From: Bactericera cockerelli
Taxonomy: Eukaryota > Arthropoda > Insecta > Hemiptera > Triozidae
NCBI GenBank assembly: GCA_024516035.1
Contig: CM044967.1
Location: 10,295,990 to 10,359,989, forward strand
Direction: 5' to 3'
Length of the DNA stretch: 64,000 nt
Numbering within the stretch: position 1 is the first letter of the stretch; every line of letters starts with the position of its first letter. The notes beneath the pieces were generated by a model. It was not told where the DNA came from. It saw only the letters and a list, made by a program, of their open reading frames with translations, and did not search any database. This document shows, piece after piece, positions 45,452 to 56,270 of the stretch. The translations under genes were made by a program, and so were the position numbers.

Positions 45452-48400
45452 ATGGCAGATTTAACTGTACTTCAGGCCAAAAAAGACCATCTTCTTGCCA
45501 CATTAAAAAAGGTTGCCACTAGTGGAAATAATTTTTATAAAAATCAACAAGACAAAAGTTTAAGATCAGAATTTTTAATAGGTACCCAAAGTACGGATAA
45601 AGTTTACCAGGATTTTTGTACTGTGATTGACCAAGTGAATAAACTCCAACTTGAGGAGGATACTAGTTTTGTACCTGATTATTCTGAAGTATCTACTGCA
45701 TTGGCACATGTCAACACAATCAAATATGTCCAGGGTAAGCTAACTAGCATTGAAGCTTCAGAAAAGACAGTCGTCAAGGCTGCAATTAAATTAGCTCCTT
45801 TCTTAGGCTCTTTCAATGGTGATGTACAAACCTTTCCTGTGTTCTACCACGCATTTAAATCCATGATTCATGATAATGTCAATCTGACAAATGATCAAAG
45901 AGTTCAATATTTAGTTTCTAAGCTAAGTCACAAGGCACTTAGTGCAGTTAGTGGTTACCCTCCCATTGGGGCTAACTATAATCACATTTGGGATAGTCTT
46001 GTCAGTAAATATCTTGATCAAAGGGTAGTTTCAGCGTTCCACTTGGACCAGATTATCAATGCTAAACCTGTGAAATGTGATAGCTCAGTTCAGTTCAATG
46101 ATTTTGTAGACAAATATTGTTCTTCTGTTGAATGTTTGAATGCACTTAACTTAAATAATTTAGGAGAGGTCATCTTATGCCACCTTGGTATCTCTAAGAT
46201 TGATCCAGAGGCTAGACGTATTTTTGAAATGTTATTAAAGGAAAATGAGGTTCCTACTGCTAAGACACTTATGTCTTTCCTTAAAGAGCAGGGCAAAATA
46301 TTTGCTCGTATCCAACCTATGGAAAAAGAGGCTAAATCTCAGCCACGTAGCAACAATGCTAGGGCTACAACTCATTCCACCCATACTTTCATGTCTAATG
46401 AAAAATCCTTTGTTGGGTGTCATTTGTGCAAATCCTCCGATAAACACCCTCTCTACAAGTGTGAGAAATTTCAAAAAATGTCTGTAACAAATAGACATGA
46501 ATTTGTTGGTCTAAAAAGATTGTGTTTTTCATGTTTGAGCTCTTATCACAGTCTCAAACAATGTACTTCAAAGGGTGCTTGTTTTAAATGTGGTGGCAAG
46601 CATCACACCCTTTTGCATTTTGAGAAGAACATAAATGTAGGTATGAGTCAAGCTGCTAAACCTTCTACCAGTGGTTCAGGTAAACAAACCCCTGCTGGTC
46701 AAGTGAATGATAGTGGTGTGACTCATTCATACTGTTCTCCTGGTGTGGAAAACAATTCCTGTTCCAGTGTGTTATTGTCAACCGTCAAGGTTGTGTCATG
46801 TGACCTTAAAGGAAATTCCTCAGAATTGAGACTCTTGTTAGATTCTGGGAGTGAGAGTAATTTTGTGACTGAACATGCAGTCAGAAAATTAGGTCTCACT
46901 GTAACTAAAGTGCCTACATCTGTGCAAGGTATCTGTGGTGCATCAAGCCCTGTCAAAGGCAAAGTCAATTTTAATTTTACATCAAGATTTGATGAAAATG
47001 TCAAATTTTCAGTCAAAGCTCTAGTTGTAAATAAGATTTCTGACAACCTTCCGGTTCAGCCTATGAACCTTGAGTGTCTTGCTCATTTAAAAAATGTGTT
47101 GCTCTCAGACAATGAGTTCAATGTACCTAAACCAGTCGATGGTATTCTAGGTGCTTATATGTTTTCCATATTGTTAGAATCAGGAAAAATCGTTGGTTGT
47201 AAAAACTGCCCAGTAGCAGTTAACACACTGCTTGGATATACTGTCATGGGTGGGAAGGCTAATGAAAATCTAGTGGAAAATAGTTTCTTCTGTGGTCTAA
47301 TCAATAGTCAACAGGAGTGTAGCTTAGAACAATCTGTGAAAAAGTTCATGGAAATAGAAGATGTTCCTATGTCTACAGTGTGTAAACCTGAAGATGTAGA
47401 GTGTGAAAAGATTTTTTTAGATACTTTTTCTAGAAAAAATAATGGTAAATTTGAGGTGTCCTTGCCATTTAAGGAACCTCCTGAATTGTGTCTAGGTGAA
47501 TCACATCACATTGCTCATAAGAGATTTCTCAACTTAGAGAAAAAATTATTGTGCTCAGAAAATGCATCATTACATGATCAATATTGTGATGTTATGTCAG
47601 AATTCTTGTCTAGTGGGTATATGTCTCTGGTCAACAGTGATAATACTAGTGATGGGTATTACATACCTCAACATGTTGTAGTAAGACAAGATCATGCCTC
47701 ATTTAAAGTTCGACCTGTGTTTGATGCTAGTTGTCCCACCACAAGTGGAAAATCAGTTAATGACATTCTTTACACAGGGCCCAAACTTTATAATGATTTA
47801 TTTAACATATTGTTATCTTTTAGGTTATTTCCCTATGTCATAACCACTGATATTAAAAAGATGTATTTACAAATTTTGGTGTCTGAAAACCAACGGAAGT
47901 ATCAAAAAATATTATTTCGGTTTTCTCCTCAAGAGGAACTAAAAACATATACACTCAATACTGTGACCTTTGGTATGTCTTGCAGCCCTTACTTGGCCTT
48001 AAGATGTGTTAAAGAGCTAGCAAATAGTGAATGTGAAAAGTATCCTTTGGCTAGTGCCAGGGTACTAGAAGATAGCTTCATGGATGATATTTGCTCTTCT
48101 GTCTCAAGTGAAAGTGAAGCATGTGAACTTCAGTCACAACTAGTGGCGATGTTCAAGTCAGGTGGATTTCAGTTATCAAAATGGGCATCCAATTCTAGAC
48201 TATTGCTGAGTAAAATAGCTAACAGTGAAAAATTAGAGACATGTTTGAAGTGGGACGATTCTGCCTATAAAGTATTGGGTCTTTCATGGCACCCAGTGGC
48301 GGACGCGTTCTCCTTTGATGTTAATGTGAAACCCACTGAGTGTACTAAACGAAATGTGCTCAAGTTAACTGCAGGCATATTTGATGTTTTGGGCCTCTTG

Positions 48401-50629
48401 GCCCCCGTGACCTTGCACGCTAAGTTGTTAATTAAACACCTGTGGAAACTAGGACTAGGGTGGGATCAGAAAGCTTCAGAAGAACTTCAAGAAGTTTGGT
48501 GTCAATTTCAACAGGAGCTATCTCTCCTATCGAAAATGTCTTTTCCTAGACATATTCATATAAATCTAGACAGCGAAATTATTTTAGTGGGCTTTGGTGA
48601 CGCCAGTGAAAAGGCGTACGCCTGTGCTATCTACAGTGTAGTCAAATCACCACGGGGTGAAGTGTTAACTAGTTTAGTTGCTTCTAAAAGCAAAGTTAGT
48701 CCTCTCAAATCTCTTACTATAGCGCGTCTAGAACTACTAGCCGCGCTACTACTTTCAAAACTAATGAAAGTGATTGTTGACACTTATAGTGTTCGTGTCA
48801 GGATAAGTAAAATATTCTGTCTTTCTGACTCCAAGGTTGTATTGGACTGGGTTCGATCCCCACCATACCGTTGGAATCAGTTTGTGTCAAATCGTGTTGC
48901 TAAGATTCAAGAAAATGTAGGTTCCGATTCATTTCATCATATTGCTGGCGTAGAAAACATCAGCGATTGTGTAAGTAGAGGTATGTTACCTAACCAACTT
49001 GTGGCTTATCCTATTTGGACAACAGGTCCAGAGTGGTTAAGACATCCAGTGGCGGAGTGGCCGCTTGATTTAGATACGTCTAGTATCAGTGCGGACGTTA
49101 ATATGGAAGAGAAGAAGAGTGCATTTATAACAACTGGGCAATCTAAGCCTAGTGTATTACTTGAACTAGGCCAGCGACACTCCTCTTGGTTGGGGTTGCT
49201 GCGTGCTATCGTATATGTTCTCAAATTCTTAAAACTTTTGCCTAGAAGGATAAGTAAAAAAGGTATTTCAACTAGTGAGCTTCAAGAGGCCGAGACTAGA
49301 TTACTGAAAGCTGTTCAACAAGAATGTTTCAGTAAAGAGATTGACAGCCTCAAGTCTAATGAATTGTGCTCTCCTTCAATTCAAAAGTTAAACCCTTTTC
49401 TTCAGAATGATTTGATCTTGGTGGGGGGTAGGTTATCTAACTCTTCTCTAGGCTATGAACAAAAACACCCTGTATTGCTTCCGAGTAAGCACCATGTAAC
49501 TACTCTACTTATTGACTATCACCATAAAATGAACCTACATACTGGCCCACACTTGCTACTCAGTGTGTTGCGCCGAAAATATTGGATATTAGGTGGTCGC
49601 AATGTTGTAAGGCAACGTGTGCGAAAATGTAATCACTGTTTCAAGTTTAAACCTGAAGCTGCTAGTGCTTTAATGGGTGAACTCCCTAGAGCTCGTGTCA
49701 ATGAATCTAAACCCTTTGTACACACCGGTACAGATTATACAGGTTTCGTCAAGATTACCTTGGGTAAACGACGCGGTGTAGTGGCACAAAAGGCATACAT
49801 TTGCCTATTTGTGTGTCTGTGTACAAAAGCAATTCATCTAGAATTGGCCGCAGACTTATCAACAGAAGCCTTCATGTCTGCTTTCAAGCGGTTTCTGTCT
49901 AGGCGTGGTTCGGTCAGTGTCATGTATTCAGATGGTGGAACCAATTTTCTAGGTGCAAAAAACCAATTAGACGAGATTTACAACTTATTAGAATCTCAGA
50001 GTTTCAATGATACACTCTCTCGTGAATTACAAAGACATAAAATCAAGTGGTCATTCTTGCCTCCCCTGAGTCCTCACATGGGTGGACTTTGGGAAGGTAA
50101 CATTCGTATGGTGAAACAACACCTATTTAAAGTTATAGGCTCTCAAGTCCTTACCTACGAAGAGCTCTATACCGTTCTCACTCAAGTTGAGTGCTTGTTG
50201 AACTCGAGACCTCTTTGTCCTCTGAGTTCAGATCCTAATGATGTGCAAGTCCTCACACCCGCACATTTCCTACATGCCAATCCTTTAGATTATATCCCTG
50301 CAGTGAACGTGGCTGATAGACCCATGTCCGGGCTGCGTAGGTATCAGTTGCTTGATCATCTGGTCCAGACTTACTGGCGCAGATGGAGTCAAGAGTACCT
50401 CCATAATCTTCAGGTGCGCAACAAGTGGAACACACCTCAGAATCCTGTTTCTGTAGGACAGGTTGTGCTATTAAAGGATGATCTTGCTCCTCCTTTGATG
50501 TGGCACTTAGGATTAATAACAGGAGTTTTTCCTGGTGTTGACGGTATTGTCCGTGTCGTTATGGTAAAAACTAAGACAGGGTCTTACAAAAGACCTGTAG
50601 TCAAGGTGTGTCCTCTGCCATCTCAATAA
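45452..50629 (+). CDS. BEL/Pao gag-pol polyprotein
   Basis: One 1725-codon frame without a frameshift between gag and pol, as is usual in this family. Order of domains: gag with zinc knuckles at about 322-390 (CHLC, CFSC and CFKC motifs); aspartic protease with LLDSGSESNF at about 461; reverse transcriptase with PVFDASC near 754 and the catalytic FMDD near 877; RNase H with GDASEKAYA near 1048 and SDSKVVLDW near 1125; integrase with a zinc site (HTGPH at about 1363, CNHC at about 1391), then GTDYTG near 1425, YSDGGTNF near 1491 and LWEGNIR near 1545, giving the D, D, E triad; and a C-terminal Pao-type domain after about 1660. The start ATG has A at -3 and G at +4. There is no envelope frame. 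The product copies and inserts the element. Confidence 0.97.
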   Translation: MADLTVLQAKKDHLLATLKKVATSGNNFYKNQQDKSLRSEFLIGTQSTDKVYQDFCTVIDQVNKLQLEEDTSFVPDYSEVSTALAHVNTIKYVQGKLTSIEASEKTVVKAAIKLAPFLGSFNGDVQTFPVFYHAFKSMIHDNVNLTNDQRVQYLVSKLSHKALSAVSGYPPIGANYNHIWDSLVSKYLDQRVVSAFHLDQIINAKPVKCDSSVQFNDFVDKYCSSVECLNALNLNNLGEVILCHLGISKIDPEARRIFEMLLKENEVPTAKTLMSFLKEQGKIFARIQPMEKEAKSQPRSNNARATTHSTHTFMSNEKSFVGCHLCKSSDKHPLYKCEKFQKMSVTNRHEFVGLKRLCFSCLSSYHSLKQCTSKGACFKCGGKHHTLLHFEKNINVGMSQAAKPSTSGSGKQTPAGQVNDSGVTHSYCSPGVENNSCSSVLLSTVKVVSCDLKGNSSELRLLLDSGSESNFVTEHAVRKLGLTVTKVPTSVQGICGASSPVKGKVNFNFTSRFDENVKFSVKALVVNKISDNLPVQPMNLECLAHLKNVLLSDNEFNVPKPVDGILGAYMFSILLESGKIVGCKNCPVAVNTLLGYTVMGGKANENLVENSFFCGLINSQQECSLEQSVKKFMEIEDVPMSTVCKPEDVECEKIFLDTFSRKNNGKFEVSLPFKEPPELCLGESHHIAHKRFLNLEKKLLCSENASLHDQYCDVMSEFLSSGYMSLVNSDNTSDGYYIPQHVVVRQDHASFKVRPVFDASCPTTSGKSVNDILYTGPKLYNDLFNILLSFRLFPYVITTDIKKMYLQILVSENQRKYQKILFRFSPQEELKTYTLNTVTFGMSCSPYLALRCVKELANSECEKYPLASARVLEDSFMDDICSSVSSESEACELQSQLVAMFKSGGFQLSKWASNSRLLLSKIANSEKLETCLKWDDSAYKVLGLSWHPVADAFSFDVNVKPTECTKRNVLKLTAGIFDVLGLLAPVTLHAKLLIKHLWKLGLGWDQKASEELQEVWCQFQQELSLLSKMSFPRHIHINLDSEIILVGFGDASEKAYACAIYSVVKSPRGEVLTSLVASKSKVSPLKSLTIARLELLAALLLSKLMKVIVDTYSVRVRISKIFCLSDSKVVLDWVRSPPYRWNQFVSNRVAKIQENVGSDSFHHIAGVENISDCVSRGMLPNQLVAYPIWTTGPEWLRHPVAEWPLDLDTSSISADVNMEEKKSAFITTGQSKPSVLLELGQRHSSWLGLLRAIVYVLKFLKLLPRRISKKGISTSELQEAETRLLKAVQQECFSKEIDSLKSNELCSPSIQKLNPFLQNDLILVGGRLSNSSLGYEQKHPVLLPSKHHVTTLLIDYHHKMNLHTGPHLLLSVLRRKYWILGGRNVVRQRVRKCNHCFKFKPEAASALMGELPRARVNESKPFVHTGTDYTGFVKITLGKRRGVVAQKAYICLFVCLCTKAIHLELAADLSTEAFMSAFKRFLSRRGSVSVMYSDGGTNFLGAKNQLDEIYNLLESQSFNDTLSRELQRHKIKWSFLPPLSPHMGGLWEGNIRMVKQHLFKVIGSQVLTYEELYTVLTQVECLLNSRPLCPLSSDPNDVQVLTPAHFLHANPLDYIPAVNVADRPMSGLRRYQLLDHLVQTYWRRWSQEYLHNLQVRNKWNTPQNPVSVGQVVLLKDDLAPPLMWHLGLITGVFPGVDGIVRVVMVKTKTGSYKRPVVKVCPLPSQ

Positions 50630-51006
50630 GTCTGTACTCAACTTCAGAACGTGTAAATATATTTTTTTTAAATATTTTTTTTGCACTCTTGTTATTGATG
50701 TGTATTTTTTTTTTTTTTTTTTTCAATCTGCTACTTGCAATTTTGCCACTTGTTTAGTGGTCATTTTACTGTTGTTTTTATGATTTTTTATATTTAAATT
50801 CTAATAATTTAAATTTTTGCCTTTCTTAATTATTTTTATACCACTAGGTATTTTCTAGGTCTTATTTATTATCCTTTTTTTGTAAATAGACATGTTAGTT
50901 TTTTTACTTTTTGTAGGTGGAGGCTCAGACTTTATTTGCAAGTGTTAACATGTTTATTTTTTTTTTGAAGCCTTTGAAAGTTAACCCTTTCAAGGTGGGG
51001 GGAAAA

Positions 51007-51594
51007 TGTTGAGGCCACATACTGTGAAAGGGCAAAAGCAAGTACCTAACTTGTTAAATTTGTCGATTTTCTTGTCTCCTTTTTGATTCGGTGAAATGCA
51101 ATCTATGCTCACCGCGTCACTGTGTTTTTAGCCATCTTAAGAGGAACAACTAGTTTTCTTAATTTGCTGTACGTCTAGTACGATTTTTTGTGAAATAGCG
51201 TCAAGCTATTAAGTTCGCCTAGAACTATCTAAAACCAGTCCTTTGCAAGTGTGGTTTCATATTTTCCTCCAAAATTAATTATTAAATGGCACAAGGGGTT
51301 TAACTCTGATAGGGAACTTGTAGAATCTCATTCCTTTTTCCTTTACTACAAGTGGGGAGTAAGTATGGGGTTTTCAAAAGTAATAAATTAAATCAGCGAA
51401 GTCACCAGGTAAGACTCAACCATTTATTATTTCTGGTGTCAGTTCGTTTCTTATTCCATAATTATTTAAAACTTTGAACTTTACATTGACGGGATTCAAA
51501 CCCTCCAAACCTAAGTGATACAGTCCACTCTCTAATTTTAATTTTCCCGTGCTACAGGGTTGGCAGCTTAACAAAAGCTCAAAACAACCCATCA
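51007..51594 (+). mobile_element. 3' LTR of the BEL/Pao retrotransposon
   Basis: TGTTGAGGCC to AACCCATCA, 588 bp, followed by CGTAC (51595-51599). The internal region between the stop codon and this LTR (50630-51006) is T-rich and non-coding. Confidence 0.95.
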
Positions 51595-51789
51595 CGTACT
51601 GATTTGAGAAAAATAGTCAGCACGGGAGTTTTACCCTCTATTCCCTGGGAATAGATTTTTTTATTGATTTATTTGACGTTTATCAATTAAGATTGTTAAC
51701 ACAAGTCATATATTATAAAATTAGTATAAAAAATTAATGGGTATCAGCCAAACCCAAATCGAAGTCCAGGAAGTCTTTCGTCGAGTACC

Positions 51790-51985
51790 TAATAGTAACA
51801 GCTACCCACATTAACCTCAGCTACCCACATTAACCTCACCCAGCCTGGGTTGGGCCAAAACTGCCAGACTGACGTGTTTGGAGGGGACAGAATTTTCTTC
51901 AAAAAGTCTGCCCGAAGCGGGTGTCGAACTCGATACCTCTGGACCACGGGCAGTGGTCAAAACCGTTACGCCACGGAGACTAGAG
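51790..51985 (-). repeat. SINE family D, copy 1
   Basis: The head on the minus strand is CTCCGTGGCGTAACGGTTTT (box A), GAGTTCGACACCC (box B); then AGAAAATTCTGTCCCCTCCA and a shared block GGCCCAACCCAGGCTGGGTG, AGGTTAATGTGGGTAGCTG. The last part, GAGGTTAATGTGGGTAGCT, is present twice in tandem at the SINE tail. Confidence 0.75.
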
Positions 51986-52479
51986 ACATGTGTTACTTGC
52001 TGCATCTTCTGCCATATCTGTAACATTATCTGCAACCGTTGTAAAGAAAGATTTACGTCAATCCGGAAGTTCCATTCGTTCTCTATTTTGGAACAGTAAG
52101 TTGAAATTTATCTTCAACAGCTTCTTTTTAGATAAAATTGAAAAAGATACACCCTTTTTGGCAGACCCTCTACTTATTATAATTTTACCCAAATTAGGGT
52201 TAAAACTGACCAACAATTCACGTTTTTTTCTATAATACTGGGTGTCTCAAAGTATTCGGCCACTATTTTTTCTCATGAACAGCAAAAAATAAAAAAATAT
52301 TCCCAATATGGATCTGCCTTAGTGGCGTAGAAAGGGGGTGAGGGTGGGGTTGCATGTTTGTTCCTGGTGAACCATAATCCGGTCCCATAAGTTCTCTTAT
52401 ATTCAGGTTCAACTGTATCCGATATTGTATAGCTCGATGGTATAACTTGGCAGATGGCAGTGAATGTATAGCTCGATGG

Positions 52480-52590
52480 TATAACCTGGTAGATGGCAGT
52501 GAATGCGTAATCTGGAGGTGGGTTATTCGAGTCTCTAACTTGGCAAGGTTTAATAAGGCGGGTTTGAGTAGGTCTTCTTTCAACTCCAAC
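52480..52590 (+). repeat. SINE family F fragment, preceded by a 46-bp duplication
   Basis: Two copies of TAGCTCGATGGTATAACxTGG then AGATGGCAGTGAATG occur at 52429 and 52469. The SINE-like head follows with GTTATTCGAGTCTC and GTTTGAGTAGGTC. Confidence 0.5.
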
Positions 52591-52950
52591 AGTTCTTTAG
52601 AAAGAGATAGGTACTGAACACCGGGTGTGTACGTGTTTTGTGACACGTATAACCAGTTAACCACCCTGTATATACAATAAATATACATATGCCATCTAGT
52701 ACAACTTCTCACTTTTCTGTTTAGACTGAGACTGATTGATATACAGTAATTTCAGGTATTGATCCGGAGTCATAAAATAGTTGAGTTCTGATAATATTAC
52801 ATTCCATTGAAAAAGAACGAAGTAATGCTATGGATGAAATTTAACACACTCATGACGCATACACATTTTCTGCTGAAACCCAGACTTGGGTAACTGCTGA
52901 GTAGTGCTCAGCAGTTAGATCTCGATAGCCTGTTGTAAATCCTCATACAT

Positions 52951-53228
52951 TTTTTTTTTTTTTTTTTTCGTAGCCATGAAACAGGAGCTACAGTAGACGA
53001 TTGTGGTCTGTGTTGTAGCCTGCCCATCCCGTAGTATGCCTCCCCTCTGAAGGGCGATAAGTGACACAATACTTCCCGTTTAGGTGCTCGGTCAACACAA
53101 GCGCACCGGAAGGAATCCCTTACAAACAACTGTAACCAAATTTTGAATACAAATTTTTGTCGGCGCAGGGGTTCGAACCGACCTTCCGCATGACAAGCGA
53201 GTGCTTAACCACTGAGCTATTCGTGCGA
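52951..53228 (-). repeat. SINE family B copy with poly(A) tail
   Basis: A run of about 18 T at 52951-52968 (the tail on the minus strand), the body CGTAGCCATGAAACAGGAGC, and a head ending GAGCTATTCGTGCG. Box B is degraded (GGGGTTCGAACCGACC). Confidence 0.8.
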
Positions 53229-53717
53229 TCTAGTCTCTATTTTCTCTCCAGTCTCAGCTGTACCACTAGTGTACAATACCTGTCATCACTCTATCTAAAC
53301 TCTAAACCAAGGTGATTTTCCCCCTAGTCTCGGCTACACCACTAGTGTACAATACCGCTGATGATTCATAACACACACAGTGATCTACAGTTCCAATGAT
53401 TCTGAAGTTACCTAGGGCTTATAAGGAGAAACTTGCAAATACTTCAAATGGGTCAGGAACGACTTGATTGTATTTCTTCCATATTTGGTGCTAAGGTACT
53501 CCTCAGCCGCTCTTCACCGATACAGTTTGTCTCAATGACACCAAGTTTTTAAAACTAATATCGATAAATTTATAGTGTAAGATAAAACCAGCAATATTAT
53601 TTATAGATAACTACTCATACTGATTCTATTACTGCTACTAATAAAACTAATAATTAATAATAATGAAAAAAATTATCACTTTAATACCGATAACAATGGT
53701 GATTTGGTGATATCAGC

Positions 53718-53860
53718 CAGCCTCCGTGGCGTAACGGTTGTGACCACTGCCCGTAGTCCAGAGATCCTCAGTTCGATTCCCGGCTAGTGCAGAATTTTCT
53801 AACAGAAAATTTTGTTGTTCTAAACTCCAGGCTGGGTCAGGTCCGACTGAGGTAGATTAT
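53718..53860 (+). repeat. SINE family D, copy 2
   Basis: Head GCCTCCGTGGCGTAACGGTT, with GTTCGATTCCC, then a small hairpin GAATTTTCTAACAGAAAATTTT, then AAACTCCAGGCTGGGTCAGG. It is more diverged in the shared block than copy 1. Confidence 0.75.
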
Positions 53861-54277
53861 AACTAGTAATGAAAATAAATTAATACAAAACCTTATATTA
53901 ACAGCCCCAGTAAAGAACTTTACGGCCTCCTTAGTTTAAGACCTTCATAATATATCCTAGGTACTTATAGGTATATTTTTTTGGCCGCACCTGACTTAGG
54001 GCGCGAGTTTTTATGTATTTCCTAATCCTGCTCTATAAAAAGAGGCATTGCCGTACATCGTTTCGGGTCTGAATTTGGGGCCACTGTATTTATTATAATA
54101 CCGTACACTCAGTACACTCACACATACCTACTCAAAATATTCAGTAGGTACCTATACATAATGCGTATATACTACTTATACACGTAAATGGTACTTACTT
54201 ATTCATGTTCATGTTCTGTGATGTGATGTCTTCGTAGTGGAAAAATGACTATTTGACTATTTAATAGGAAAATTCAA
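53861..54277. other. AT-rich spacer
   Basis: No gene. The GTAGGTACCTATA type motif is repeated several times near 54147. Confidence 0.4.
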
Positions 54278-54823
54278 ATCCCCCCAAAAACACCACTTCG
54301 TGGTTAAAAAAAGAAGAACGCCCCACTCAATAGAATGATTATAATTAGCTAAAAATAAATGATATCAAATTGAGAACACCTTTACCCCCTCTCTTTCTAT
54401 TTCTCTGCACTCCTCTCTGAATATATTCCTCTTATGTTTATCTTTCTTTATCCTTTCTAGGGGTCATCCCAAACTTGATTTCTCTTTAAATTTACTTGTT
54501 GAACGGCAATAAAAAATGGCGGTCGGAGTATGATTTTTCTGAACTTATTTGATTTGAATCGAGAAAATTACACCGCGACCGCCATTTTTTATTGCCGTTC
54601 AACAAGTAAATTTAAAGAGAAATCAAGTTTGGGATGACCCCTAGAAAGGATAAAGAAAGATAAACATAAGAGGAATATATTCAGAGAGGAGTGCAGAGAA
54701 ATAGAAAGAGAGGGGGTAAAGGTGTTCTCAATTTGATATCATTTATTTTTAGCTAATTATAATCATTCTATTGAGTGGGGCGTTCTTCTTTTTTTAACCA
54801 CGAAGTGGTGTTTTTGGGGGGAT
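54278..54823. repeat. Near-perfect 546-bp inverted repeat (248-bp arms, 50-base loop)
   Basis: The left arm 54278-54525 starts ATCCCCCCAAAAACACCACT and the right arm 54576-54823 is its reverse complement, ending GTGTTTTTGGGGGGAT. By eye I found no mismatch in the arms. No gene frame crosses it. The flanks show no clear target duplication beyond a possible AT. Confidence 0.93.
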
Positions 54824-55855
54824 ATCAGTTCTTTTTGTACGAAAATATAGGTTCATACACTACTGAAACTTTATATATAACAAAAATAAATAAGCTGGGC
54901 AAATGTGAATGTACCAAGTTGTCTTATATATTCCAATTTTTTTAAAGATATAGTTTTAGCAGTAGGTATTTAATTTTTCTAAGGTCAATATATATTTGGA
55001 TCCCCGATTCGGCCCCCTGAGTCCCCAAAGTGAGTAAATAATATATAAATTTGCAATCAGCCTATCAAGACCTTTTGATTCTATACTCCACATGATTAGG
55101 TTTATCTTAGAAGGGACACTAAAACACCTGGATTTACAAATGTCAAAGACATTAATTTGTTATCACCTTATCAAGGTGAGCTAATGAGTTCTCTCCCGTT
55201 GACCTGTTCTTACCCGAATTCTCTCCGGCGTGTTGCAGGGGTCACCACGAGTATCTCTCCCGGAAATAAGACCATGCTTTTTTACATTAGGTATTTAAGA
55301 AAATGAAAACTATAAAATTATCATTTTTATATAGGAATCGGCTTTTATAAGGAAATCTTTAAAATCTCTAAGTAATGAAAGGCAATGCCTAGGATATAGT
55401 AGGGTTAGGGATAATACATAGAAGGCAATGCCTCGGGTTTATAGTAGGGTTAGGTAAATACATAGAAGGCCATGCCTTAAGTCTATATCAATGATGCCTA
55501 TTAGGTGTTTTTATTATAAAATTTATGGAAGGCCTAAACTATGTAGGCTGTATAAACTCCGGTAAAAATGCAAGCGACAGGAGACAATTCGGTGTTGATA
55601 AAACCATGAGCGGGAGAGAGCTCGCGGTACCTACCGGACCAAAATTTGGGTCGGGAGAGAACTCGTTGGTGACGTCCCTTATCAATATTATTATTATACA
55701 TGTTAGATCAAGTTTTATTTACAATAAAGTAGGTACATAGAATATTTACATAGAATTGAAATAAAACAAAACTTGATCAAGGGTGGTGCTAATGCCAACG
55801 GCATTCTCTTCCATACCTATTCCATATCAATACCTCACGAGGTATGAATGTACCC
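54824..55855. other. Gene-free stretch with short direct repeats
   Basis: GGCAATGCCT followed by TATAGTAGGGTTAGG is repeated near 55382 and 55424, and a third time, decayed, near 55466. No coding evidence. Confidence 0.4.
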
Positions 55856-55869
55856 CGGGCATAATGGAC

Positions 55870-55975
55870 CTAGATAAAAAAAAAACTGGCCTCATGGGGA
55901 TCGAACCCAAGTCATCGTGCGTGCAAGCCGAGTATGCTACCCACTTGGCCAAGGTCACTACTTTGTCACAACTTT
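55870..55975 (-). repeat. tRNA-like SINE head
   Basis: On the minus strand: TAGTGACCTTGGCCAAGTGG, GTAGCATACTCGGCTTGCAC, and GGGTTCGATCCCC. This looks like a tRNA-derived head of a family not seen elsewhere in the window. Confidence 0.5.
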
Positions 55976-56194
55976 TAGTGACTTTCATCGACATTATGAG
56001 AGCTAATTCATCATATATTTTATCTCCATCCAACCATGATTGTCCAAAATCAATCTCGTAATGCCGCCACAGGTCACTGCCCGATTCTACAACTACTACA
56101 ATTTTCCTCGTGAGGGTAGTCATCAACATGAAATATACAGAGCGGAAAAACAAAACAACGTCAAGCCCAAATTGAAAAAAATAAAGCTAAAACT

Positions 56195-56270
56195 TTCGTA
56201 CCGCCAGGATTCGAACCCGTGCTATCTGGGTGGCAGGTCGGGCACGCTACCAATAGACAAAGTTGTCTTC
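56195..56270 (-). repeat. tRNA-like SINE head
   Basis: On the minus strand: GTCTATTGGTAGCGTGCCCG, CCTGCCACCCAGATAGC, and GGGTTCGAATCC. The body, if any, is not matched by another copy in the window. Confidence 0.45.

Larger units (their letters stand above)
44250..51594 (+). mobile_element. Complete BEL/Pao LTR retrotransposon
   Basis: Two 588-bp LTRs, a TGG-starting primer site, one long gag-pol frame, and a purine-rich tract (AAGGTGGGGGGAAAA) just before the 3' LTR. The 5-bp target duplication is CGTAC. Matching LTRs and an open frame mean that the insertion is young. It sits between the Mp20 gene and the repeat-rich region to its right, interrupting no gene that I can see. Confidence 0.96.
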
